Shown in pieces: positions 7,741 through 14,657 of a DNA stretch of 22,422 bases (positions are counted from its first letter, which is position 1; every line of letters begins with the position of its first letter). Under the pieces are notes generated by a model. It was given only the letters and a program-made list of their open reading frames with translations, was not told the origin of the DNA and ran no database searches. The position numbers and the translations under genes were made by a program. Location of the stretch: contig CAZWSE010000057.1 of assembly GCA_964636575.1 (NCBI GenBank), positions 1-22,422 of the forward strand, given 5' to 3'. The DNA comes from CAZWSE01 sp964636575 (GTDB lineage: Bacteria; Pseudomonadota; Alphaproteobacteria; Rhodobacterales; Rhodobacteraceae).

Positions 7741-7785
7741 CAGAAAGCGATCCGGAAATCAAGTCACCAATGCGCGCGAGTAGGT

Positions 7786-9339
7786 TTAGTATTCGGTGTT
7801 CAGCGCATCTGCTGCCGGAATTTCGCGTTCCCGACGCGCGATATAATCGTGCAATGCGTCGTCTTTTGCTTGGTCCAGTTTGGGTTCTTGGTATTCGGAC
7901 AGAAGCTTGCGGGCATGGGTCAGTGCGCGCTGTGTGATCTCGACCGATCCTTCGGCCTGCCATTGCTCGATTGAGTTGTTGTCGAACATTTCGGGCATGA
8001 AGAAGGCTTGTTGGAAGTTTTCAAGCGTGTGCGGGTGGCCCAGATAGTGCCCGCCCGGTCCGATGTCTTTGACCGCAGACAGCCCTGCATCGAAGTCATC
8101 CCATTTTGGTCCTTCGGCCATGCGGTAGGCCATTGCGCATTGTTCGGCGTCGACGATGAATTTGGCGGTCGAGCAGTGCATCCCTGCTTCGTTCCAGCCC
8201 GCTGAATGCCAGATGTAGTTCGCCCCTGCGTGCATCACCGCTTGTAGGGTGGTCGCACTTTCGTAGCCTGCTTGTGCATCAAATGTCTTGGCCCCGCCAA
8301 GGGTGTTCGAGGTCCGCCACGGCACATCGTAGAACCGCGCCATTTGACCGACCATGAAGTTCATCAAGCTGATTTCGGGGGTGCCTGCCATGGGCGCGCC
8401 TGATTTCATGGACACGGTGGCCAGATAGTGCCCGTAGATCGCGGGGCAGCCTTTGCGGATGACTTGGGTATAGGCCAGCGCGCTGAGCGCTTCGGCGTTG
8501 AGTTGTGCGACGGTCGGCGCAACGGAGGCGGGCGTATTGGCCCCGCCCAGCACGAAGGGCGAGCAAAGCACGGGCTGGTTGCGGCGGTTAAAAGCCCGCA
8601 TCGCGCCGAGCATGGTTTCATCCCAGACCAGAGGCGAGTTGCCGTTGCAGTTTCCGGTAACGACCGGATGGGTTTCCATGAAATCCGCACCGAACAGGAT
8701 CGCGCACATATCAAGCACGTCTTCGGCGTTTTTGGCGCTGGTGGTCATGCCCATGAAGGTCTTGTCGGAATGCTTCATCGAGCTGTAGGTGATGCGCAGA
8801 TGCCGCTGGCTGATCGGGTGGTCGTAGGGTTCTACGATGTGATGCGCTGACGAATGCATCGCGGGCATCATATGGGCGAGCTTGTGGAACATCGCCAGAT
8901 CATCAAGCGTTGGGTTGCGCCGCACATCGTCGAGATCGCGCACATAGGGCGCGCCTGTCATGGGCACGAACATAGAATGTTTGCCGCCAAGCCTGATGTT
9001 CCGGTCGGGATTGCGCGCGTGATAGGTGAAATCGGACGGGATCGTTTTGATGAGCTCGCGCACGAGGCCCCGATCCAGATGCACGGTTTCGCCGCGCACG
9101 TCTGCGCCTGCCTTGCGCCAGTCTTCGAGCGCTATGGGGTCGCGAAAAACCACGCCTACGTTTTCGAGAATCGACATTGAGGCGTCATCGATGCGTTCAA
9201 CCTGCGCGCCGTCCATGACCTCGCACAGCGGCAGTGCGCGGGTGAGACCTGGAAGCATTGTAAAATCTGTCGCAGCCCGCGTTTTGCGCCGTGCGTGACG
9301 CCCGCCGGATCGTTCCGGTTTTTTATAGTCGGATTGCAT
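7786..9339 (-). CDS. Trimethylamine methyltransferase (MttB)-superfamily protein, non-pyrrolysine type
   Basis: Members of this superfamily transfer methyl groups from quaternary or tertiary amines such as trimethylamine, glycine betaine, proline betaine or carnitine to a corrinoid protein. The 517-residue protein from the ATG at 9339 has the family landmarks in order: an N-terminal GVVFRDPIALEDWRKAGADV block, GNCNGNSPLVWDETMLGA, QVIRKGCPAIYGHYLATV and the C-terminal GPGGHYLGHPHTLENF block. No in-frame amber codon is present, so the pyrrolysine of archaeal MttB is absent and the substrate is probably not trimethylamine. AAAGG lies about 10 nt before the start. A longer frame back to 9465 would run through the PpsR operator and is rejected. 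No corrinoid protein gene is nearby. The substrate cannot be deduced. Confidence 0.88.
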   Translation of the reverse strand: MQSDYKKPERSGGRHARRKTRAATDFTMLPGLTRALPLCEVMDGAQVERIDDASMSILENVGVVFRDPIALEDWRKAGADVRGETVHLDRGLVRELIKTIPSDFTYHARNPDRNIRLGGKHSMFVPMTGAPYVRDLDDVRRNPTLDDLAMFHKLAHMMPAMHSSAHHIVEPYDHPISQRHLRITYSSMKHSDKTFMGMTTSAKNAEDVLDMCAILFGADFMETHPVVTGNCNGNSPLVWDETMLGAMRAFNRRNQPVLCSPFVLGGANTPASVAPTVAQLNAEALSALAYTQVIRKGCPAIYGHYLATVSMKSGAPMAGTPEISLMNFMVGQMARFYDVPWRTSNTLGGAKTFDAQAGYESATTLQAVMHAGANYIWHSAGWNEAGMHCSTAKFIVDAEQCAMAYRMAEGPKWDDFDAGLSAVKDIGPGGHYLGHPHTLENFQQAFFMPEMFDNNSIEQWQAEGSVEITQRALTHARKLLSEYQEPKLDQAKDDALHDYIARREREIPAADALNTEY

Positions 9340-9429
9340 GGTTAGACCTTTTTGCGTTTGTGTCAGGAAAGGCGGAATCTTGGGCCCGCGCAAGCGATCT
9401 AGCGTCATGCGATGTACAGAAGCGACACC

Positions 9430-9443
9430 TTGCGGCGTCGCAA
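9430..9443. promoter_or_regulatory. Candidate PrrA/RegA-type site in the mttB-puc divergent region
   Basis: TTGCG-GCGT-CGCAA is a perfect 5-bp inverted repeat with 4-bp spacer, and its core GCGGC-GTCGC fits the loose GCGNC-GNCGC pattern of the redox response regulator PrrA/RegA, an activator of puc operons in purple bacteria. It sits 4 bp upstream of the first PpsR-type site. The PrrA pattern is degenerate, so this is tentative. Confidence 0.35.
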
Positions 9444-9446
9444 AAG

Positions 9447-9464
9447 TGTCAACTTTAGTGTACA
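9447..9464. promoter_or_regulatory. PpsR/CrtJ operator, first copy
   Basis: TGTCAACTTTAGTGTACA fits the TGT-N12-ACA consensus bound by the oxygen- and light-responsive repressor PpsR (CrtJ), which controls photosynthesis genes in purple bacteria. It lies 121 bp upstream of pucB and 108 bp upstream of the divergent MttB-like gene. Confidence 0.8.
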
Positions 9465-9471
9465 TTGACTA

Positions 9472-9489
9472 TGTAAAGTTAACCTGACA
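9472..9489. promoter_or_regulatory. PpsR/CrtJ operator, second copy
   Basis: TGTAAAGTTAACCTGACA is a second TGT-N12-ACA site, 7 bp after the first. Paired sites with about this spacing allow cooperative binding of PpsR tetramers at photosynthesis promoters. A TTGACT at 9465-9470 between the two sites could be a -35 element for puc, so bound repressor would cover the promoter; no good -10 was found at the ideal distance. Confidence 0.8.
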
Positions 9490-9584
9490 AAGTGTCGCAA
9501 TGGGAGGCTCTCCTGTTTGTCTGTGACGCATCGCAGGCGCTAAGTTTGGGTTTGCTTTCCTTAATTTGGAAAAGGAGGACTCAA

Positions 9585-9737
9585 ATGGCAGATTCCGATA
9601 AAGTATGGCCCACTGGCCTTACTCTCGATGAAGCCGAAGAAGTGCATAGCTATTTGATTGATGGAACTCGCGTCTTTGGCGTGATTGCATTGATTGCGCA
9701 CATTCTCGTTGCTGTATCAACACCTTGGCTCGGATAA
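9585..9737 (+). CDS. pucB: Light-harvesting complex LH2 beta subunit
   Basis: This 50-residue single-span inner-membrane protein binds bacteriochlorophyll and carotenoid in the peripheral antenna. It aligns by eye with Rhodobacter PucB along its whole length: KVWPTGLT near the N-terminus, EEVH with His21 (position equivalent to the first antenna His), GTRVFG with the Arg that contacts the B800 pigment, ALIAH with His39 as B850-type ligand, and the end TPWLG. The ATG at 9585 has AAAGGAGG six to seven bases upstream, which decides against the longer in-frame start at 9492. pucA follows after 12 bp. Expression should be repressed through the tandem PpsR sites upstream. Confidence 0.97.
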   Translation: MADSDKVWPTGLTLDEAEEVHSYLIDGTRVFGVIALIAHILVAVSTPWLG

Positions 9738-9749
9738 GGAGGCTATAAC

Positions 9750-10088
9750 ATGAACAATGCAAAAATGTGGCTTGTTGTTTCTCCGACTGTTGGCGTCCCG
9801 CTGTTTTTAGGCGCGGTCGCTGTCGGTTCATTCTCCGTTCACATGCAAGTTGTCAAAAATACCTCTTGGGTATCTGACTTCCTGCAAGGCGTGCCTATGG
9901 GCACCGGTGACGCAGAATCAGCAGCCTTGATCGATCAAAACAAAATGGAAGCCGCGAAAGCCTCTTACGCTGTTCCAACGGCAGACGGACTGGAAGTCAC
10001 AGTCATTCTGCCCGATGGCACAAGCACCCAAGCAGTTCTTCAGATGCCGGATGCATCTGTGCAATCTGCAAGTTTGATCACACGATAA
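9750..10088 (+). CDS. pucA: Light-harvesting complex LH2 alpha subunit with long C-terminal extension
   Basis: This is the partner of PucB in the antenna ring. Residues 1-47 match LH2 alpha: W7, SPTVGVPLFL, a hydrophobic span, and His31 as ligand of the B850-type bacteriochlorophyll, then W40. At positions 44 and 45, where B850 complexes have Tyr-Tyr or Tyr-Trp that hydrogen-bond the pigment acetyl groups, this protein has Phe44 and Leu45. That is the pair known from the blue-shifted B800-820 (LH3) complex of Rhodoblastus (Rhodopseudomonas) acidophilus. Normal alpha chains end near residue 54; this one continues to 112 with an acidic, Ala-, Thr- and Val-rich tail of unknown role on the periplasmic side. 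AAGGAGG precedes the ATG. Confidence 0.96.
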   Translation: MNNAKMWLVVSPTVGVPLFLGAVAVGSFSVHMQVVKNTSWVSDFLQGVPMGTGDAESAALIDQNKMEAAKASYAVPTADGLEVTVILPDGTSTQAVLQMPDASVQSASLITR

Positions 10089-10092
10089 AGCG

Positions 10093-10125
10093 ATTGGGCC
10101 CGCACATTTTCCATGTGGGCCCAAT
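10093..10125 (+). terminator. Hairpin between pucA and pucC (mRNA stabiliser or partial terminator)
   Basis: ATTGGGCCC at 10093-10101 (then GCACAT) pairs with ATGTGGGCCCAAT at 10113-10125, leaving a small GC bulge. It starts 4 bp after the pucA stop and has no T-run. Purple-bacterial puc operons have such a hairpin, which makes the pucBA message abundant and lets little transcription reach pucC. A second repeat, GCTGTCC-N12-GGACAGC, sits at 10143-10168 just before pucC. Confidence 0.75.
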
Positions 10126-10184
10126 AACTCCCCCCTGTTTTCGCTGTCCCTTGATCCCATTGGACAGCCCCCGATAGGTCTGAA

Positions 10185-11621
10185 ATGTCCCGTTTGCGCA
10201 GATATACCACGCAGAAACTGACGGCCCTTGGGCCGAAGTACCTGCCGTTTGCGGATGTCGCCACTGAGGATGTTCCCCTGTCCCGCTTGCTCCGGCTGTC
10301 CCTGTTTCAGGTCACCGTTGGCATGGCCCTTGTCTTGCTGGTTGGCACCCTGAACCGCGTCATGATCGTCGAGTTGGCCGTTCCTGCCACCCTTGTCGCT
10401 GTCATGCTGGCCCTGCCCTTGGTCTTTGCCCCGTTTCGCATGTTGATTGGCTATAAATCCGACATACATGTCTCTGCTCTTGGTTTGCGCCGAATACCCT
10501 ACATCTGGAAAGGCACCCTGTGTCAGTTCGGTGGTTTCGCCATTATGCCTTTCGCTTTGCTGGTCTTGTCCGGCTACGGTGAGGCCGTGGATGCCCCCCG
10601 CTGGATCGGGTTAAGCGCTGCTGCCCTGTCCTTTTTGCTGGTTGGTGCAGGCGTTCATATCGTTCAGACCGTTGGTCTGGCCCTTGCCACTGATTTGGTC
10701 GACGAGGCCGATCAGCCCAAGGTCGTTGGATTGATGTATGTCATGCTATTGCTGGGCATGGTGTTGAGCGCCTTGATCTATGGCGCATTGTTGGAAAATT
10801 ATACGCCGGGCCGTTTGATCCAAGTGATCCAAGGCAGTGCTGTGATTACTGTTGCTTTGAACCTTGCTGCCATGTGGAAGCAAGAGGCCCGCAGCCGTGT
10901 CCGTGCCGCTGAGATGAAGCAGGCGCGGCATACCAATTTCCGCGATGCCCTAGCCCATCTGGCCCAATCCCCCGGCATCATGCGCTTGCTCGTGGTCATT
11001 TGTCTTGGCACCTTCGGCTTTGGTATGGCCGATGTGTTGCTTGAACCTTACGGCGGCCAAGCCTTGGGCATGACCGTGTCCAACACCACCAAGCTGACCG
11101 CTTTGTTCGCTACCGGCACTTTGATCGGGTTTGGTATTGCGTCCCGCCTGTTGAGCGGATCGACCCTGCCTGAGAATCTGGCTCTTGTCGGCACTGCCAT
11201 CGGTGTTCCCGGCTTTGCCGCTGTTATCCTTGCCTCAACCGGCGCCGGCATTGTGAGCTTTCTTATTGGCACCTTCCTGATCGGCCTTGGTGCTGGTCTT
11301 TTCGGCCATGCCACCCTGACCGCGACCCTGCGGGCTGCCCCTGAAAACCGCGTGGGCCTTGCCCTTGGCGCATGGGGCGCTGCCCAAGCAACCGCCGCCG
11401 GTATTGGCGTCGCTTTGGCTGGCATTGTCCGCGATATCATCGTTGGATTGCAGGCCCCGACTGGAAGTGTATCCCATTTGCCCTACACTGTGGTATTCTC
11501 AATAGAAGCGGTCACCCTTGTGATCGCGATCGCAGTGATCTGGCCGATGGCCCGCGCCATGACGAACCGAACTGACGACCCGAAATCGAACACGAACACG
11601 AACACAGTGGAGGCATTATGA
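10185..11621 (+). CDS. pucC: PucC, BCD-family major facilitator protein for LH2 assembly
   Basis: PucC is a 12-helix inner-membrane protein of the bacteriochlorophyll delivery (BCD) branch of the MFS fold, needed for LH2 assembly, probably by supplying or shepherding pigment. The 478 residues are of normal length. Family features include the N-terminal LSRLLRLSLFQVTVGM, the NRVMIVEL segment, FAPFRMLIGYKSD after helix 2, GLRRIPYIWKGTL, and the C-terminal half with MADVLLEPYGGQALGM and LGAWGAAQATAAGIGVALAG. The ribosome site is weak (AGG about 6 nt upstream), consistent with low expression after the pucA hairpin. Its stop overlaps the start of the next gene by 4 bp (ATGA), so the two are translationally coupled. 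Confidence 0.95.
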   Translation: MSRLRRYTTQKLTALGPKYLPFADVATEDVPLSRLLRLSLFQVTVGMALVLLVGTLNRVMIVELAVPATLVAVMLALPLVFAPFRMLIGYKSDIHVSALGLRRIPYIWKGTLCQFGGFAIMPFALLVLSGYGEAVDAPRWIGLSAAALSFLLVGAGVHIVQTVGLALATDLVDEADQPKVVGLMYVMLLLGMVLSALIYGALLENYTPGRLIQVIQGSAVITVALNLAAMWKQEARSRVRAAEMKQARHTNFRDALAHLAQSPGIMRLLVVICLGTFGFGMADVLLEPYGGQALGMTVSNTTKLTALFATGTLIGFGIASRLLSGSTLPENLALVGTAIGVPGFAAVILASTGAGIVSFLIGTFLIGLGAGLFGHATLTATLRAAPENRVGLALGAWGAAQATAAGIGVALAGIVRDIIVGLQAPTGSVSHLPYTVVFSIEAVTLVIAIAVIWPMARAMTNRTDDPKSNTNTNTVEAL

Positions 11622-12220
11622 CGACAATCATTACGCGTGTATTTCCAAGTGCAGCAGCAGCCAAAAGCGCCGCAGAGCGCCTGTTGGCCAAGGGCGTTCC
11701 CGAACGCCAGCTGGATGTGATTGGTGCCGGGGCTGACGCCCGTGCGGATCTTGAAGCTGCCGAGGTCCATTCCTCTGCCATTGAGCCTTATCTGAAGCGT
11801 ATCAAGGCTGGAAACGCAGTCCTTGTCGCCCGCACCACATACAAGCCGTTGCAAGCCGCCAGCATGACCCGCGAGGTTCTGTCCAAGCGCGATACAATTC
11901 CCGTGGCCAATGTCACGGACGACTTCTTCGTGCCAGACAAGGTTGACGGCTCTCCCAGCGTGTTAAAGGATCACCCGTTGTTCCTGACAGATCGCCGGTC
12001 CACCCGTGGCGGTGGTCCGTTGTCGCAGGGTTTGGGCATTGGCATGCTGAAGCATCGCAGTGGCAAACGCCCGTTGATGGATCATGGCAAGCGTATGTCG
12101 CGGATGTTCTGGCCGATGAAGCTGGTGTCGCAGAAAGAGCGGTCAAGCTCGGTCATACGCGGTGGTCGCTATATGTCCAAGATGTTCTGGCCAATGCGGC
12201 TGGTGTCACGGCGCGGCTAA
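11618..12220 (+). CDS. Fourth gene of the puc operon, unknown function, duplicated FWPM motif
   Basis: I do not recognise this 200-residue protein. Residues 1-75 (ITRVFPSAAAAKSAAERLL, then a VIGAGAD strand and NAVLVART) have the alternating strand-helix look of small general-stress or YflT-like domains, a weak resemblance only. The C-terminal third is very basic and Met/Trp-rich, with two near-identical copies of RMSRMFWPMKLVS (159-171) and YMSKMFWPMRLVS (185-197), 26 residues apart. No signal peptide or clear membrane span is present, but the repeats could lie amphipathically on the membrane. Its ATGA overlap with pucC and the terminator after it place it firmly in the puc transcript, so a role in LH2 assembly or stability is likely (inference). 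Confidence 0.85.
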   Translation: MTTIITRVFPSAAAAKSAAERLLAKGVPERQLDVIGAGADARADLEAAEVHSSAIEPYLKRIKAGNAVLVARTTYKPLQAASMTREVLSKRDTIPVANVTDDFFVPDKVDGSPSVLKDHPLFLTDRRSTRGGGPLSQGLGIGMLKHRSGKRPLMDHGKRMSRMFWPMKLVSQKERSSSVIRGGRYMSKMFWPMRLVSRRG

Positions 12221-12245
12221 GGCTGTTTCAGACATTATTCAAGTC

Positions 12246-12272
12246 AAAGGCCCTGCACCAGCGGGGCCTTTT
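12246..12272 (+). terminator. Rho-independent terminator of the puc operon
   Basis: AAAGGCCC (12246-12253) pairs with GGGCCTTT (12264-12271), with a 10-nt loop and four Ts at the end of the stem. It lies 26 bp after the last puc-operon gene and before the tup genes. Confidence 0.75.
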
Positions 12273-12331
12273 GCGTTTCTCACACCCCTTCTGATTTCCC
12301 CCAAGCCTTGACCCAAGCCCCATAGTCTGGT

Positions 12332-12350
12332 CAGCAAGGCCATCTTGCTG
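12332..12350. promoter_or_regulatory. Palindrome upstream of tupB, candidate operator
   Basis: CAGCAAG-GCCAT-CTTGCTG is a perfect 7-bp inverted repeat with a 5-bp spacer, 26 bp before the tupB start. It lacks a T-run, so it is not an intrinsic terminator. It could bind an oxyanion-responsive regulator or form a leader hairpin. It does not match the ModE consensus I know. Confidence 0.4.
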
Positions 12351-12376
12351 CGCCAACCAAAGACGGGCTGCTATTT

Positions 12377-13081
12377 ATGAACGAAATCTGGGCAGGACTG
12401 GCGGCCGCTTTCCGGCTGATCGTCACCTTGGACGCTGATCTGGTTGAGATCACGCTGCGTTCGCTACAGGTGAGCCTGACAGCTTTGGTTATTGCCTCGG
12501 CCATTGCCCTGCCCTTTGGAACCTGGCTGGCCGTTCGCCGGTTCCGCTATCGCCGCGCCACCATTGCCACCTTGAACGCGCTTATGGGCTTGCCCCCTGT
12601 GGTCGTCGGTTTGATTGTTTACCTGCTGTTGTCGCGGTCCGGCCCCTTTGGCGTTCTGGGCTTGCTGTTCACCCCCACAGCCATGATCATCGCGCAGGTC
12701 ATTATCATCACGCCCTTGATTGCGTCGATCACCCATCAAGCCATGCGAGAGCTTTGGGCTGAATACCATGATCTGCTGATTTCCCTGAACACGAGCAACT
12801 GGCAGCGCGTCAAAACCCTGATCTGGGACGGGCGGCGGGCTTTGCTGACATCCGCCCTTGCCGGATTTGGCCGTGCCATTGGTGAGGTCGGCGCAATTAT
12901 GATCGTGGGCGGCAATATTGATCATGCCACCCGTGTTCTGACCACCGCCATCGCCCTTGAGACCGGCAAAGGTGATTTTGCCTTGGCCCTTGGGTTGGGT
13001 TTTGTGCTGATCGCGCTGGCCTTACTGGTGAACTTTGCCATCCATTCCCTGTCGCGTACTGAAAGGCATGGGACATGGTAG
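12377..13081 (+). CDS. tupB: Tungstate ABC transporter, permease subunit TupB
   Basis: This is the inner-membrane channel of a tungstate importer of the Tup type. The 234-residue length is that of TupB. Several hydrophobic spans (about 28-50, 60-80, 92-115, 155-180 and 205-228) surround the permease EAA loop region, which includes LNTSNWQRVKTLIWDGRRALL and then GFGRAIGEVGAIMIVGGN, a characteristic TupB/ModB-like block. The ribosome site is poor, so the ATG at 12377 is chosen from family length. It overlaps tupC by 7 bp. Assignment to tungstate rather than molybdate rests mainly on the binding protein encoded downstream. Confidence 0.9.
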   Translation: MNEIWAGLAAAFRLIVTLDADLVEITLRSLQVSLTALVIASAIALPFGTWLAVRRFRYRRATIATLNALMGLPPVVVGLIVYLLLSRSGPFGVLGLLFTPTAMIIAQVIIITPLIASITHQAMRELWAEYHDLLISLNTSNWQRVKTLIWDGRRALLTSALAGFGRAIGEVGAIMIVGGNIDHATRVLTTAIALETGKGDFALALGLGFVLIALALLVNFAIHSLSRTERHGTW

Positions 13082-13791
13082 AGACCCCACTGTCTGTGCG
13101 CTTGGAGGATGTGACCGTCAAACGCCGTGGTCGCACCATTTTGGACGCGATCAATCTTGATCTTGCGGGCACTGGTTTCACCATTGTGCTTGGCCCCAAC
13201 GGGTCGGGCAAAACGACCTTGCTGAAGGTTCTGCACGGGGTTGAGCGGATCACATCGGGCACTGCCACATGGTCTGCCCCTGCCGCGGAGGCCCAGCAAG
13301 CGCAGGCCTATGTGTTTCAGCGCCCCATCATGCTGCGTCGCACTGTGCGTCAGAACCTTGCTTATCCGTTGGAACTGATCGGCGCCCCCAAGCCCGAGAT
13401 CGCCAAAAGCGTTGCCGAATGGGCGGACCGTGTGGACCTGACCGCTGCCCTTGATCTGCCTGCCCCGCGCCTGTCGGGTGGCGAAAAGCAGAAGCTGGCG
13501 CTGGCGAGAGCTTTGATCCGACGCCCGAAGGTGCTGTTTCTGGACGAGCCTTGCGCGAACCTTGATGGCAGATCCACCCGCGAGATCGAGGCTGTTTTGC
13601 AGGGTGCCCATGCCGAAGGCACGCGGATTGTGATGACGACCCATGACATCGCGCAGGCCCGCAGGTTGGCCAGTGATGTTATCTTTTTGCTGAACGGACG
13701 TTTGCACGAACAAGGGGCCGCACCTGCGATCTTTGATGCCCCTGCCACCGCCGAGGCCGGTGCGTTTTTCCGGGGGGATATTGTCGAATGA
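13075..13791 (+). CDS. tupC: Tungstate ABC transporter, ATP-binding subunit TupC
   Basis: TupC hydrolyses ATP to drive the TupB channel. The 238 residues include Walker A GPNGSGKT (40-47), a Q-loop VFQRP (81-85), the ABC signature LSGGEKQ (134-140), Walker B VLFLDEP (154-160) and the switch His in MTTHD. There is no C-terminal TOBE or Mop molybdate-binding domain, unlike ModC, which supports a Tup system. The start lies inside tupB and the stop overlaps tupA by 4 bp, so the three genes are a coupled operon in the order B-C-A. Confidence 0.93.
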   Translation: MVETPLSVRLEDVTVKRRGRTILDAINLDLAGTGFTIVLGPNGSGKTTLLKVLHGVERITSGTATWSAPAAEAQQAQAYVFQRPIMLRRTVRQNLAYPLELIGAPKPEIAKSVAEWADRVDLTAALDLPAPRLSGGEKQKLALARALIRRPKVLFLDEPCANLDGRSTREIEAVLQGAHAEGTRIVMTTHDIAQARRLASDVIFLLNGRLHEQGAAPAIFDAPATAEAGAFFRGDIVE

Positions 13792-14591
13792 TCCGTGTCA
13801 TTGTCCTGATCCTTGGTTTGCTGGCTGGTCCTGCTTGGGCTGAGCAGATGCGATTGGCTGTGACGACCAGTTTTCACAACTCCGGCCTGTCGGATGTGTT
13901 GCTGCCTGCGATTGAGGCAGACACGGGGCTAGAGGTGCAACTGCTTGTGGTGGGCACCGGGCAGGCATTGAGGCTGGGCAAGGCGGGTGATGTGGATGCG
14001 ATCCTTGTGCATGCCCGCGCGGCCGAGGATGCCTTTGTCGCGGAGGGCTACGCCCCTTACCGCCGCGAGATCATGTACAATGATTTTGTGCTGATCGGCC
14101 CTGATGCGGACCCTGCGGGGATTGAGGGCGCAACGGATGCCCGCGCTGCGATGGAACAGATTGCTAAGGTCGAGGCCCCGTTTGTCAGCCGGGGTGATGA
14201 CAGTGGCACCCACAAAGCCGAGCTTGCCTTGTGGCGGGCGGCGGGCATGGACCCTGTCAGTTTTGCCGGTTGGTACAAAGCCGTTGGTGCGGGTATGGGC
14301 GCCAGTTTGAACACGGCTGCGGGCTTTGATGCCTACATCCTTGCCGACCGTGCGTCGTGGTTGAACTTTGGCAATAAGGCGGGGTTGCGCTTGCTTTACG
14401 CGGGCGATCCCGCGCTGTTCAATCAATATGCCTTTCTACCTGTTGATAAGGCCCGCCACCCCCATGTGAAGGCGGATGCGGCTGCGCGGTTGGAACAGTG
14501 GCTGACCGGCCCACGCGCGGAGGCTTTGATCAACGGATACCGCATCGCAGGCGCGCCGTTGTTTGTGTTCAACGCTGCGCCTGCGGATTAG
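13788..14591 (+). CDS. tupA: Tungstate-binding periplasmic protein TupA
   Basis: TupA captures tungstate in the periplasm and delivers it to TupB. Residues 1-18 are a signal peptide (cleavage after AWA). The mature start LAVTTSFHNSGL carries the TTS oxyanion motif (26-28), and SRGDDSGTH at 134-142 is the second ligand-binding signature of the TupA family. VGTGQALRLGKAGDVDAILVH and MYNDFVLIGP are also characteristic. At 267 residues it has normal length. ModA-type molybdate proteins lack this combination. The gene order with the binding protein last is less common than tupABC. Tungstate would supply enzymes such as formate dehydrogenases, none of which is in the window. Confidence 0.93.
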   Translation: MIRVIVLILGLLAGPAWAEQMRLAVTTSFHNSGLSDVLLPAIEADTGLEVQLLVVGTGQALRLGKAGDVDAILVHARAAEDAFVAEGYAPYRREIMYNDFVLIGPDADPAGIEGATDARAAMEQIAKVEAPFVSRGDDSGTHKAELALWRAAGMDPVSFAGWYKAVGAGMGASLNTAAGFDAYILADRASWLNFGNKAGLRLLYAGDPALFNQYAFLPVDKARHPHVKADAAARLEQWLTGPRAEALINGYRIAGAPLFVFNAAPAD

Positions 14592-14601
14592 GTCCAATAC
14601 A

Positions 14602-14627
14602 AAACAGGCCCCGCGAAGGGCCTGTTT
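14602..14627. terminator. Bidirectional terminator between tupA and tauC
   Basis: AAACAGGCCC (14602-14611) and GGGCCTGTTT (14618-14627) form a perfect 10-bp stem with a 6-nt loop. Short T-runs occur at both outer ends, so it can end both the tup transcript (plus) and the convergent tau transcript (minus). Confidence 0.85.
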
Positions 14628-14657
14628 GGGTGTCTCGTTTTCTGAAAGATGGCAGGC

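Noticed and set aside
9340..9465. N-terminal extension of the MttB-like protein
   Set aside because: It would run through the first PpsR site; the ATG at 9339 has a good ribosome site and the family homology starts after it.
9492..9584. Longer PucB start
   Set aside because: The ATG at 9585 has an AAAGGAGG sequence and gives the exact family N-terminus; the extra 31 residues have no counterpart.
10148..10166. FnrL-type site (TTGAT-N4-ATCAA) before pucC
   Set aside because: Only the left half TTGAT is present; the right half does not match. The repeat there is better read as a hairpin GCTGTCC/GGACAGC.
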